Shown piece by piece: positions 41,643 through 50,692 of a stretch of DNA of 64,000 nt. Position numbers and translations under genes: made by a program. The stretch lies in contig JAQBVJ010000023.1 of assembly GCA_027623235.1 (NCBI GenBank), positions 1-64,000 of the forward strand, given 5' to 3'. The notes under the pieces are model-generated. The model made no database searches. It had not been told where the DNA came from and saw only the letters and a program-made list of their open reading frames with translations. Origin of the DNA: Planctomycetota bacterium (GTDB taxonomy: Bacteria; Planctomycetota; Planctomycetia; Planctomycetales; Planctomycetaceae). Position 1 is the stretch's first letter, and each line of letters opens with the position of its first letter.

Positions 41643-42407
41643 TCAGGAACTCACAGCACTCGGGATTGAAACCTCAACCCCCGCAGCTTCCAGCCGCGAC
41701 TGCCATTCCTGAGTGATTCCATCATCCGTGATCAGCCTCGAAACCCGGTTGAGCGGGCACAGCGGCGAGAGCGACGATCGCCCGAATTTGCTGCTGTCCG
41801 TTACCACCCAGACCTCGTCCGAGGAATCCATCATGGCCCGCTCAGTCTCCACGAGCAGGTTGTTCGTATTAAAAAGTGTTTCGCCGCGAATGCCGCCCAC
41901 TGACATGATCAGCCGAGTGGCCTGAATTTCCTTCAAAGCCGCCCGGGCGATTGGCCCGAGAGCCACGCCAGTTTTTGAATCCACAACTCCGCCGATCGAA
42001 ATCAGCTGCAGATTCGGATGATGCCGCAGCAGATTGATGATCGAGACCGAATTGGTGACCACCGTCAGCTCGCGATCAACCAGTTTCTGGGCAACCTCCA
42101 TCGTCGTTGTTCCGCCGTCGAGAATGACGACTTCTCCGTCGCTGATCTCCGTCGCGACAAACTCCGCTATCTGCTGTTTCTGCTTCAAAGCCCGCACGGG
42201 TCGAGGTTCAAATTCCGTCAACGCTTCCCCGAGGTAGCTGGCTCCTCCACGAGTTTTCCGAATCTGGCTTATTCCGTCAAGAAACTCCACATCTCGTCTC
42301 GCTGTCGACTCGCTGATCCCAAAATGAGCCGCCAGTTCAGGAAGAGACACAAAACCCTTGTCTTCGATGTGTTTCAGTATTTGAGTTCGTCGCTGATCGA
42401 GCAGCAT
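41643..42407 (-). CDS. DeoR-family transcriptional regulator of the BMC operon
   Basis: A 254-residue repressor. The N-terminal winged helix (LDQRRTQILKHIEDKGFVSL, ELAAHFGISESTARRDVEFL) binds DNA. The C-terminal DeoRC sensor domain has VILDGGTTTMEVAQKLVD, VTNSVSIINLLRHHPNLQLI and the acidic-basic DSSKFGRSSLSPLCPLNRV site for phosphorylated sugars. ATG at 42407 gives the family's standard length; an upstream GTG adds 14 residues. It probably senses a fucose/rhamnose pathway phosphate and controls the operon that follows on the same strand. Confidence 0.93.
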   Translation of the reverse strand: MLLDQRRTQILKHIEDKGFVSLPELAAHFGISESTARRDVEFLDGISQIRKTRGGASYLGEALTEFEPRPVRALKQKQQIAEFVATEISDGEVVILDGGTTTMEVAQKLVDRELTVVTNSVSIINLLRHHPNLQLISIGGVVDSKTGVALGPIARAALKEIQATRLIMSVGGIRGETLFNTNNLLVETERAMMDSSDEVWVVTDSSKFGRSSLSPLCPLNRVSRLITDDGITQEWQSRLEAAGVEVSIPSAVSS

Positions 42408-42951
42408 CAAGGAAGCCTCATCCTGACTGTATTTCCTGAACTGCCACACAATGACAAAGGCGACTCGTCAATTCAAGCCTCAAGTTGCCATAAGATTTCA
42501 TTTTAAATCACATTAAATCCGGGCACTCTACACAGAAAACAACAATCAGGAAGAATCTGCAGCAGTACTTACCACCTGTCTGACAGGTAGTACGGGCAAG
42601 CTCGGAGTCGGCAGCCAGAATGCCGTGCAGCCGATCTGACCGTGCCGGATGGGACGGTCAATCAAGTTGAGATGGCTGCACCGGTCGAGATTGCTGCGAA
42701 CATTGAGGCGGATTGTCGGATAAAACGAATGCCGCTCAGCATTTACGAGCGGCGATTCGGATGCCAATAATCCAGACGCCAATAATCCAGACAGAGCCCG
42801 GCAGGCAAAGCTCGCCCGGCCGCAAAGTAACCCGACGCGTAATCGAGGGCGCACGCCGTTTGACTTTCGTCGCTCGCTCAAGTTTGGGTTACTATCGATT
42901 CGAATTCTCTCATCACTTCCGACCGTCCCGCTTCTTACCGGGGAATACATC
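42408..42951. other. 544-bp divergent regulatory gap upstream of the BMC operon
   Basis: Contains the 7+1+7 palindrome at 42574-42588 and a tandem direct repeat (GCCAATAATCCAGAC twice, about 42764-42791). It must carry the promoter of the DeoR-BMC operon and that of the plus-strand DUF1549/1553 gene. No ORF is supported. Confidence 0.5.
42574..42588. promoter_or_regulatory. Palindrome, candidate DeoR operator
   Basis: ACCTGTCTGACAGGT is a perfect 7-bp inverted repeat about one centre base; GTACT / AGTAC form an outer, slightly offset pair. It lies about 165 bp upstream of the regulator start. Assignment to the regulator is inference. Confidence 0.45.
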
Positions 42952-44652
42952 ATGCGTGCCTTCATCACTCTGCTGGCATTGAGCCTCACTCTGGCCACAT
43001 CCGCGCGAGCCGCCGATTCCGATGCGGAGATCATTACGAAAATTGATGAGCTGATTCGGCTCGGCTGGGAAGACAACGAGGTCAAGCCGTCTCCCAGGGC
43101 GACGGATGAGGAATTCGCCCGGCGAGTGACGCTCGACATTCTGGGCCGCATTCCTGACTACCAGTCGCTCCTGGCGTTTCTGGATGACGAGTCGCGCAGC
43201 AAGCGCGAGCTGCTGGTCAACGACCTGCTGGATAATGAAGCCTATATTCGAAACTGGACCGGCATCTGGGGCAACCTGCTGGTCGGCCAGGCGAACAACC
43301 GCGGTGGCGGGCGGGCAGCTCTGGATCGCTGGCTGCGGCAAGCGTTCTACTCAAACATGCCGTACGACCAGTTCGTGCGGGAATTGATTTCCGCTCAGGG
43401 TAACAGCCAGGAAAACGGAGCCGTCGTGTTCCTCGCCAGTCATCTCAATGACGGAGCGATCCCGGCGACATCGATCACGTCAAAGCTGTTTCTCGGCCGG
43501 CAGGTCCAGTGCACTCAGTGCCACGATCACCCGTTTAACGACTGGAAGCAGTCTCAATTCTGGGGCATGAACGCGTTCTTTAAGGGCACGCGTCGCCAGG
43601 GAAACGCCATGAACGGCGTGAGCCTTTCGGACGACCCGGCTCCCGAGATGATCGACTTTGAACGCCGCAGCGGGCTAATGGTCACGACGATGCGGACATT
43701 CTTTGACGGCTCAAGGGGAGACGAGAAGGAGTTCAAAGTCACGATCGACCCGTTTAAGAATATCAAGCAGGCCGATCCTGACACGACACCCCGGCAGCTT
43801 CTGGCCTCGTTCATGCTCGACCCGAAGAAGCCGTACATCGCCGAGACTCAGGTCAATCGATTGTGGGCTCATTTCTTCGGTTTCGGGTTCACAAAGCCAG
43901 TCGATGACATGGGGCCGCACAATTCGGCGTCGCACCCTGAACTGGTCGCCTACCTCGCAAAACAGTTCCAGGAATCCGGTTACGACAACAAACGGCTCAT
44001 TCGATGGATCACGTCCAGCGAGGCCTACAACCTCACCAGCCAGTCCATCGAGGGCAACGAATACGATGACCCGGTGGCCGGCAACACTCCGCTCTTTACG
44101 AAGATGTACCTGAAGCAGTTTCGAGCCGAGCAGCTTTACGATTCCCTGCTGATCGCGACAGCGGCGAATGAGGTCAACCGGAATGCCGAGCAGGCGGAAG
44201 CTCAGCGAGCCACGTGGCTTCGCCAGTTCGTGCAGACGTTCGGCACGGATGAGAACGATGAGAGTTCCAGTTTCAACGGCACGATTCCGCAGGCACTGCT
44301 GTTGATGAACGGGCAGCTGATGAACAACGCGCTGAGCGGCGGGCGAGGCAGTCTCATTTCCAAAGTGCTCGCGTCCGCCGACGGCAAGCTGACGGACGGA
44401 GAAACACCGCCGCTGAAGTCGGCCCGCGCACGGCAACTGGCCGCACTTCGGGCGGCGAAGGCTCAAGGCCAGAACATCCCGGCGAAGATCGAGACGCTCT
44501 TCCTGGTCGCCCTCGCCCGAAAGCCCAGCGACGCCGAAATGAATGCGTTCAATGAGGTCTACCGAAACTCAAACTACAGCGACCAGACACAGGGCCTGCA
44601 GGACGTTTTCTGGGCGGTGCTGAATTCAAACGAGTTCATCATCAACCACTGA
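42952..44652 (+). CDS. DUF1549/DUF1553 exported protein
   Basis: A 566-residue protein with a signal peptide (1-20, ending ARA). DUF1549 shows FARRVTLDILGRIPDYQSLL, ALDRWLRQAFYSNMPYDQF and a lone haem-like CTQCHDHPFNDW. DUF1553 shows TQVNRLWAHFFGFGFTKPVDD, HPELVAYLAKQF and TIPQALLLMNGQLMNNAL. It lacks the N-terminal cytochrome of the PSD1 type. It lies divergent to the BMC operon. Extracellular polysaccharide handling is inferred from family context; no DUF1501 partner is adjacent. Confidence 0.92.
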   Translation: MRAFITLLALSLTLATSARAADSDAEIITKIDELIRLGWEDNEVKPSPRATDEEFARRVTLDILGRIPDYQSLLAFLDDESRSKRELLVNDLLDNEAYIRNWTGIWGNLLVGQANNRGGGRAALDRWLRQAFYSNMPYDQFVRELISAQGNSQENGAVVFLASHLNDGAIPATSITSKLFLGRQVQCTQCHDHPFNDWKQSQFWGMNAFFKGTRRQGNAMNGVSLSDDPAPEMIDFERRSGLMVTTMRTFFDGSRGDEKEFKVTIDPFKNIKQADPDTTPRQLLASFMLDPKKPYIAETQVNRLWAHFFGFGFTKPVDDMGPHNSASHPELVAYLAKQFQESGYDNKRLIRWITSSEAYNLTSQSIEGNEYDDPVAGNTPLFTKMYLKQFRAEQLYDSLLIATAANEVNRNAEQAEAQRATWLRQFVQTFGTDENDESSSFNGTIPQALLLMNGQLMNNALSGGRGSLISKVLASADGKLTDGETPPLKSARARQLAALRAAKAQGQNIPAKIETLFLVALARKPSDAEMNAFNEVYRNSNYSDQTQGLQDVFWAVLNSNEFIINH

Positions 44653-44666
44653 CAAAGACGCAACAC

Positions 44667-44731
44667 GTTTAACCTGCAGCCAAAGGCAAGGCTCTCCGAG
44701 GCAGGACCTTGCCTTCGGCTGCGGGTTAAAC
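44667..44731. repeat. Long hairpin after DUF1549/1553 gene
   Basis: GTTTAACCTGCAGCCAAAGG.. (44667-44691) pairs with 44707-44731 with two mismatches around a 15-nt loop. It sits 15 bp after a stop codon and 70 bp before the next start; it may end or stabilise the transcript. Confidence 0.75.
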
Positions 44732-44803
44732 AAAATCGAATTACGATACGCGACCATCGAAACTTCGGTCGGTCGCGTTTTCTTTTGACAGCGAGGTTCC
44801 CTG

Positions 44804-45919
44804 ATGGCTGACAAGAAGTACCGCGTCGGAATCATCGGCCGCACCGGCAAGGGCAACTACGGGCACGGGCTCGACACCGTGTGGCAGCACGTCGATCAGG
44901 TTGAGGTTGTCGCCGTGGCGGATGACCACGAGGGCGGGCGAGCGGCGGCTCTGAAACGGACCGGCGCGAAGAAATCGTACGCCGACTATCGAGAGATGCT
45001 CGCAAAGGAAAAGCTCGACATCGTTGCAATCTGCCAGCGATGGATCGATCAGCACCACGAAATGGCGATGGCCGCGGCAGAGCACGGCTGCCACATCTAC
45101 ATGGAAAAGCCGTTCTGTCCGACGCTCAAAGAAGCCGACGAAATTGTTGAGGCGACCGAAATGCGGCACCTCAAACTACAGATCGCTCACAACAATCGGC
45201 ACTCGCCACACCTGAAGCCAATCCGCGCGGCGATCCGGAACGGCGAGATCGGCGACGTCGTGGAAATTCGAGTGCGTGGCAAAGAAGACTCGCAGCGCGG
45301 CGGCGGCGAGGACCTGTGGGTCCTGGGAACTCACATGCTGGACCTGGCAAGAATGTTGTCGGGAGACGTCGTCTCTTGTTTTGCCACAGTGCGAGAAGGC
45401 GGGGAACCGGTCTCGAAGAAACACGTCAAACCGGGCAACGAAGGGATCGGCCCTCTCGCCGGGGACCACATCGAGGCGATGTTCCGTTTTGAGAACGGCA
45501 CTCCGTGCTTCTTCGCGTCCCGCCGAGGCGCCGCCGGAAGTCCGAGCCGCTTCGGGCTCACGATCTTCGGTTCTAAGGGGATCATTCAGATGCAGTCTGG
45601 CTATGCGCGAGCCGCCTGGCTGCTGCGTGATCCCAGTTGGTCTCCCGGCCGGAGCGGGATCAAGTGGGAGACGATTTCGTCCAACGGCGTCGGCAAGCCG
45701 GAAACGATCGCCGCGGACAGTCACGATGGTGGAAACCTCGACGCAGTCAAGGATCTGATTTCGGCGATCGAGGAAGACCGGCAGCCGATCAGCAGCGTTT
45801 ACGACGCCCGGGCGGCGACGGAAATGATCGTGTCGATTTTTGAGTCTCACCGGGTCAGCGGCCCCGTTTCGCTGCCGCTGAAGAATCGGCAGAACCCGTT
45901 GACGATGCTGGAAAAGTAG
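44804..45919 (+). CDS. Gfo/Idh/MocA-family oxidoreductase
   Basis: A 371-residue cytoplasmic protein. YRVGIIGRTGKGNYGHG begins the NAD(P)-binding Rossmann fold (the glycine-rich loop is G-R-T-G-K-G rather than GxGxxG). CHIYMEKPFCPTLKEADEIV holds the EKP motif of the family. The C-terminal half has WVLGTHMLDLARMLSG, the His-Asp pair usual for substrate binding. It oxidises or reduces a sugar, inositol or related polyol; the substrate is unknown. Confidence 0.9.
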   Translation: MADKKYRVGIIGRTGKGNYGHGLDTVWQHVDQVEVVAVADDHEGGRAAALKRTGAKKSYADYREMLAKEKLDIVAICQRWIDQHHEMAMAAAEHGCHIYMEKPFCPTLKEADEIVEATEMRHLKLQIAHNNRHSPHLKPIRAAIRNGEIGDVVEIRVRGKEDSQRGGGEDLWVLGTHMLDLARMLSGDVVSCFATVREGGEPVSKKHVKPGNEGIGPLAGDHIEAMFRFENGTPCFFASRRGAAGSPSRFGLTIFGSKGIIQMQSGYARAAWLLRDPSWSPGRSGIKWETISSNGVGKPETIAADSHDGGNLDAVKDLISAIEEDRQPISSVYDARAATEMIVSIFESHRVSGPVSLPLKNRQNPLTMLEK

Positions 45920-46095
45920 CCCGTTCGCTCCGTCGCCAACTTTTTATCGAGAAGGTCGCGGGTACGGTGGCTTGAGTGCGGTACCCGTTCTGAAAGGATT
46001 GCGGCGAGGCACCTGAAATTGCGCACGAAGTGCGTCAAGGTCCCCGGCGCACCTCCTGATCTGAACTCGCCACGCGTTTCACGAGTTGATCGAAT

Positions 46096-46836
46096 TCAGC
46101 CGGACCTGCCCGAGCCCTGGGACACGTCCTGCCCGTACGCGGCGGATGCCGTCGTGAAGGTATCGAACAGAGATGCCAGCAGACCAGGCCATGCCTCGAG
46201 GCGGGATTGCGGCCAGAGCTGGTTGACTTCGACTTCAAAGCCGACGTAGCTCTCCGGCGGCAACACGCGACGCAGCGTTGTGGTCAGTCCGTCGGACGTG
46301 CCCAGGTAGGGATAGTTCATGCGGACTCGCAGATCGGGACGCGCCGCCTGCAGTGCTTTTTTCCACGCCAGGCACAACGAGCGTTCGCCGGATCGCGACG
46401 GGTCGTACAGAAACGCGATGTCCGCGTTGCGCACCTCGCCGTGCAGTTCCGGCGTGAAGCTGTGCATGCCGATGTGGACGACGTCGTGTCCGGCATCGAT
46501 CAGCGATCGCACCGTTGATTCGACGCGCGAGCGATGAGGCGTGTGGTAACGATCCAGAATGGCCTGTCGGGCCTCGCGATCAAGCGGTCGAGTGAACTCG
46601 GAAAAGACGGACCGGTTCGATACTTTGCGGTTCAGGTCGACGAGCAGTCGCGTCACCTGCGCCGCAATCAGCGGAGCTTTCAGCCGGCGTGCGAACAGCT
46701 TCGCCAGTTCGAGTGATCCCGGATCCCAGCCGCGATGAGTAGCCAGCACCTCGCCCGCGTTCTCAAACAACGATCGGTACTTTGCCGGGACCTCGTTCCC
46801 GCCATGCTCCGCGGTGATCACGATGCGCGTCGTCAT
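46096..46836 (-). CDS. N-formylglutamate amidohydrolase-family protein
   Basis: A 246-residue protein. ITAEHGGNEVPAKYRSLF, THRGWDPGSLELAKLFARRL, LLVDLNRKVSNRSVF, VVHIGMHSFTPELHG and GFEVEVNQLW match the FGase/HutG-like family, metal-dependent amidases. It is unlikely to serve histidine breakdown here because its downstream-in-cluster neighbours are amide-bond ligases and a peptidase. It probably trims an amide from a small peptide or acyl-amino acid made by that cluster. Confidence 0.9.
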   Translation of the reverse strand: MTTRIVITAEHGGNEVPAKYRSLFENAGEVLATHRGWDPGSLELAKLFARRLKAPLIAAQVTRLLVDLNRKVSNRSVFSEFTRPLDREARQAILDRYHTPHRSRVESTVRSLIDAGHDVVHIGMHSFTPELHGEVRNADIAFLYDPSRSGERSLCLAWKKALQAARPDLRVRMNYPYLGTSDGLTTTLRRVLPPESYVGFEVEVNQLWPQSRLEAWPGLLASLFDTFTTASAAYGQDVSQGSGRSG

Positions 46837-46961
46837 TTACGAACTCCAGTGATTTCATGTCTGGACTTCTGGCGAGTCAGAGTGTCGCTTCCCGACTCCC
46901 TGAATAATGAAAACTCAATCGTATAAAAACTTTGCAGTTGTTGTTTTCCTGCTCGCATTTC

Positions 46962-47035
46962 CTCTGCGCTCTCCGGTCCTCTGCGTTGTTGTTTTGCACG
47001 CGACGGAACAACGCAGAGGACCGGAGAGCGCAGAG
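46962..47035. repeat. Perfect 29-bp inverted repeat
   Basis: CTCTGCGCTCTCCGGTCCTC.. (46962-46990) and its exact complement (47007-47035) enclose 16 nt. Related to the CGCAGAG elements at 14761 and 38252. It lies between the amidohydrolase and GCS2 genes. Confidence 0.9.
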
Positions 47036-47104
47036 AATCGATCCGAACGCGATGCGTGTTGGGGTGATGGTTTCCTGGCCATTTCCGGAGGCCCACTACA
47101 AGCG

Positions 47105-48388
47105 TCAGCGAGCTGCTTTCTCACCGGAAGCGACTGTCCTTGTGAAAACACATCCGGTGGCGAGGCAGTCGGCAAGGTCACCATAAACCGCGAGCAATTC
47201 CTCGCGCGACGGCTCTTTGGAAAGTGCGTTGGTTAATCGGCGAGCCAGTGGGCCGTGATCGAGAATCGTCTGCAGTGGATCGTTGCCCGCCGAGTCACGC
47301 GTGGACGGTACTCCGCTGCGGCTGATCAGGTCGCTCCAGAGGTCAATCGCCCGGCACGGCGTCGAGCCCTTCCAGCCGAGCAGTTTCAGATAGTCCGCGT
47401 GGTCGATCGTCGCTTCGTCCGCGTCGCGGATCGTTGCCAGGAAGACGTCGTGAAGTGGGTCGACGGGCAGGCTCTGCTGTTCGGCCAGCGACGACCACTG
47501 CTCCGCAACAAGCGATTTCAGGACGGCGACTGTCGCCTGGGCGACCGCAATATCGACGGCCGGGCACTCCTGAATATCGATGACTCGGATCTCGATCGAA
47601 CCGCGACCGAAGCGGGCGATCGCTCCGCGGGCGTTGAGGAATTCGTCACGCAGCACTCCGTCCGGATCGTGCGGAGCGATTTCGGCAAACATCGGATCGA
47701 AGATTTGCCGCTGATAATCGTCGCGCGTGAAGACCGGTTCCGGAATGACTCGCCCGACGACAGATGCCAGGCGTCGGGCGTTCGTTCGGTAGACCTCCAG
47801 GCGGCTGTCGAGCAGTCCCGTTCGCTTTCCGTCCATGATCGGCGAGCTGGCAGCAATGGCCGGCAGCAGAGGCAGGATCAACCGGATCGCCGCGTGCAGC
47901 CGACCGAACTCGTCGTCGGGTCGGGCGTCGCCGCAGAACGGCAGGTTCAGGTGCATGCTCTGCAGGTTCGCCCAACCGTGACCGCGACAGTCAAAAATGC
48001 GGTTGAACGCGGCGTAGATTTCGTTGTAGTCGTGCGGCCAGAGCTGCATCTCGCGGACCGGGTCCATCCAGGGGTGCATCGCAGACGGCAGCAGCCTCGC
48101 GCCGAGCGACGCCAGCTCGGTATTCATCGTGGAGACGTGAGTCTGAAACTGCTCGGCAAGTCCGTCGAGCGACTTCGCCGGCTGAGCGGTCTTCAACTCG
48201 ACCACGTGCGAGACGAGTTCGTTCGACCAGTCGATGTCGTCGTGCTCGACGTCGGACACGATTTCTCCGGCGACCTGTTCGAACAGGCGGTCCGTAATCG
48301 GGCTGACGTCAAGCCGGTCGGCATCGACGATCATGTATTCCAGTTCGACGCCGACGGCCTCGAACAGGTGGAGTGTGGAATCGGTCAT
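47105..48388 (-). CDS. GCS2-family carboxylate-amine ligase
   Basis: A 427-residue protein. VGVELEYMIVDADRLDVSPI is the ATP/glutamate entry signature, followed by WSNELVSHVVELKT, LLPSAMHPWMDP, WANLQSMHLNLPF and RFGRGSIEIRVIDIQECPA. The fold is that of glutamate-cysteine ligases (glutamine-synthetase-like), but this subgroup (COG2170) is mostly uncharacterised. It forms an amide from a carboxylate and an amine using ATP. Adjacent to an ATP-grasp ligase on the same strand. Confidence 0.9.
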   Translation of the reverse strand: MTDSTLHLFEAVGVELEYMIVDADRLDVSPITDRLFEQVAGEIVSDVEHDDIDWSNELVSHVVELKTAQPAKSLDGLAEQFQTHVSTMNTELASLGARLLPSAMHPWMDPVREMQLWPHDYNEIYAAFNRIFDCRGHGWANLQSMHLNLPFCGDARPDDEFGRLHAAIRLILPLLPAIAASSPIMDGKRTGLLDSRLEVYRTNARRLASVVGRVIPEPVFTRDDYQRQIFDPMFAEIAPHDPDGVLRDEFLNARGAIARFGRGSIEIRVIDIQECPAVDIAVAQATVAVLKSLVAEQWSSLAEQQSLPVDPLHDVFLATIRDADEATIDHADYLKLLGWKGSTPCRAIDLWSDLISRSGVPSTRDSAGNDPLQTILDHGPLARRLTNALSKEPSREELLAVYGDLADCLATGCVFTRTVASGEKAAR

Positions 48389-48445
48389 GCAGGGAATTCT
48401 TCGTGAGTTCTCGAAATCGTTGTGAACCGAACTTGCCGGCGACGC

Positions 48446-49927
48446 TCAGCGCCTGACGACATTGCCAGCCTGGCGGCGTTCTTCCATCCGCTTCAGGAAA
48501 ACTTCCATGACTCGGCGGTACAGCTCGTCACGCAGAACCATGTCTTCGACTCCGGCATCGACGTTCGGATTGTCGTTGATCTCGATGACGTAAAACTTGC
48601 CGTCGGATTCTTTGATGTCGACTCCGTACAGTCCGTCGCCGATCAGGTTGGCGGCCTTGACGGCCAGCTTGACTGCCTGTCGCGGAGCGGTTTCCACCGG
48701 CATCGTTTCGTGTTTTCCGTAACGGCCTCGTCCATGCCGGTCCTGCTTGATGATCTGCCAGTGTCCGGGAGCCATGTAGTACCGGCAGGCGAACAACGCT
48801 CGCCCGTCGAGCACTCCGATTCGCCAGTCGAACGACGTCGGCAGAAACTTCTGAGCGATCAGCAGTTCGGACTTGCCGAAGAACTCGTCGAGACGTTCTT
48901 CCAGCTCTTCCTTCGATTTGACTTTGACGACGCCGTTGGAGAATGCGCTGTCCGGTTTTTTCAGAACGCATGGCATCCCGAGCTGCTCGATCAGCTGCTG
49001 ATGATTGTTGCGGTGAACGACGATCGTTTCCGGGACCGCGATCTTGTGACGGGTCAGCAGCTCGGCAAGAAAGACTTTGTTGGTGCAGCGTAAGATCGAA
49101 TCCGGATCGTCAATGACGACGAGCCCTTCCGTCGCCGCCTTTCTGGCGAAGCGGTAAGTGTGCTCGTTGACGAATGTCGTTTCGCGGATGAACAACCCGT
49201 CGAATTCCAGCAGGCGACCGTAATCTTCTCGCGTAATCAGCTCGGCTCGTATTTCCAGTTCACGGGCCGCCTTGATGAATTTTTTGAGTGCGGCTTCGTC
49301 GGACGGCGAATTCTCTTTCTCCGCCGGGTCGTGCAGAATTGCCAGATCGAAACGTGTCCGGGATTTCTTTTTCGGACTCGTCGCCCGCCCCGCGAAGTAA
49401 CGCTGTGCAGCCTCGGCAAGAAATTCGCGATGCGACTCCGGCACGCCGGAAATCGCGATCGTCTTCACGCTGCGAAGCTGCCAGCCGTCGTCGGTTTTCG
49501 CAAAACGGAATCGCAGCAGCGGCGACTGAAACAGATTAAACAGTTGCCGAGCCAGTCGTGCGTACCGCTTGGCCATGTTCTGGCCGAAGTAGACACTCAG
49601 CGTGAACTCGTCTGACTGCAGCGAAGCGAGGCTCGACTGAATCAGCTCTTCCAGATCGTCCGTCAGCAATCGGAACAGCGACGGCGAGCGGATGTCCTGC
49701 ATCGTCGTCACGCTGGGCAGCGGCTTGTGGCCTCGCGCTTCGGCCAGCAGCGACACGTAGTAGCCTGTGGTCTGATAGCTGTAGCGGCGGCAGAGGTTGA
49801 AGACCTTCACGCCGCGCTGCTGGCTGATTGTGGGATCCGTCAGATAGGTCCAGGCATCGACCACGTCCACTCCCGAAACTTCAAACGGCCAGTCTTCGGG
49901 GGAGCTGGTCACAATCAGAATCGACAT
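48446..49927 (-). CDS. RimK-like ATP-grasp ligase with N-terminal RimK-associated domain
   Basis: A 493-residue protein. Residues 1-190 form the extra N-terminal domain of this subgroup (GVDVVDAWTYLTDP, VFNLCRRYSYQTTGYYVSLL, HKPLPSVTTMQDIRSPSLF). The ATP-grasp core follows: DSILRCTNKVFLAELLTRHK, MPCVLKKPDSAFSNGVVKVK, ALFACRYYMAPGHWQI, GLYGVDIKESDGKFYVIEIN and DNPNVDAG with metal ligands. It should ligate amino acids, perhaps building a Glu-like tail. Centre of the amidoligase cluster. Confidence 0.93.
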   Translation of the reverse strand: MSILIVTSSPEDWPFEVSGVDVVDAWTYLTDPTISQQRGVKVFNLCRRYSYQTTGYYVSLLAEARGHKPLPSVTTMQDIRSPSLFRLLTDDLEELIQSSLASLQSDEFTLSVYFGQNMAKRYARLARQLFNLFQSPLLRFRFAKTDDGWQLRSVKTIAISGVPESHREFLAEAAQRYFAGRATSPKKKSRTRFDLAILHDPAEKENSPSDEAALKKFIKAARELEIRAELITREDYGRLLEFDGLFIRETTFVNEHTYRFARKAATEGLVVIDDPDSILRCTNKVFLAELLTRHKIAVPETIVVHRNNHQQLIEQLGMPCVLKKPDSAFSNGVVKVKSKEELEERLDEFFGKSELLIAQKFLPTSFDWRIGVLDGRALFACRYYMAPGHWQIIKQDRHGRGRYGKHETMPVETAPRQAVKLAVKAANLIGDGLYGVDIKESDGKFYVIEINDNPNVDAGVEDMVLRDELYRRVMEVFLKRMEERRQAGNVVRR

Positions 49928-49978
49928 ATCTTTCCTTCAAAACTCTTCTAAACAGGTTGCCGCGATTCACTCCGCAAG

Positions 49979-50692
49979 TCATGCCGAACGATCTGGCCGT
50001 TCAATAATGAGCATATTCGCATCGTAGGTAACAACGCCGAGCAGAATTGCGCACAGAACGCGTTCCAGGGGAATCTCGTAATGGTGCCCTTCGGCGTGTG
50101 GATTCGCTTCGTAAGGATCGGCCACCAGCACCTGTCGAGTCGCCGGGTCGTAGCCGCACAGCACGACGAAGTGACCAACCGGCTCACCACGAATGGCGTC
50201 GGGTTTGCAGTTAGGTCCGGTCTCGCGAGGGTCGCGGTACAGCCAGGTGAGACTCAACCCGGTCAGGACAGGGATGCCGCGTTTCAGATAACGCCGCAGC
50301 AGCGCGGGCGACATATCCTCCAGCCGAATCCTGCCGCCTCGCTCCAGGAAATTGATGTAAGCCTGCGAGGCCGTCTGAAGTTTCGCGTCCTGTTTCACCT
50401 CCATCTGAGCCCGCAGCAGTTCAACCAGCGGCTGGTCGACGGGGTCAAACCAGGTGGGATCGAACACGTGCAGATTGCAGGTGTAAAGCGTCGCTTTGTA
50501 ACCGCGATCCAGCGCGTGCCGGCCGAGCAGCGCTGCCAGCGTGCCGCCTGTTTCAACAGTCTCGACCTCATCAATCACCTGCTCGAGCAACAGGTCGTCG
50601 CCGTAGTAGCCGTAAACGGCGTGCAGCGAGGTCGGGCCGCAGGTTGAATCCGTCGGTTGCGGCAGAATGGGAAATGTCAGTCGGTTTTCCAC
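49979..50692 (-). CDS. C39-like cysteine peptidase family protein
   Basis: A 237-residue protein if the GTG at 50692 is used (AGGAC just upstream); the open frame reaches 51007 but the extra sequence is not protein-like. TFPILPQPTDSTCGPTSLHAVYGYYG holds the catalytic cysteine of papain-like C39 domains, GEPVGHFVVLCGYDPATRQVL the histidine, and VADPYE the third residue. No signal peptide or ABC exporter fusion. It probably releases or processes the product of the adjacent ligases. Confidence 0.8.
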   Translation of the reverse strand: MENRLTFPILPQPTDSTCGPTSLHAVYGYYGDDLLLEQVIDEVETVETGGTLAALLGRHALDRGYKATLYTCNLHVFDPTWFDPVDQPLVELLRAQMEVKQDAKLQTASQAYINFLERGGRIRLEDMSPALLRRYLKRGIPVLTGLSLTWLYRDPRETGPNCKPDAIRGEPVGHFVVLCGYDPATRQVLVADPYEANPHAEGHHYEIPLERVLCAILLGVVTYDANMLIIERPDRSA

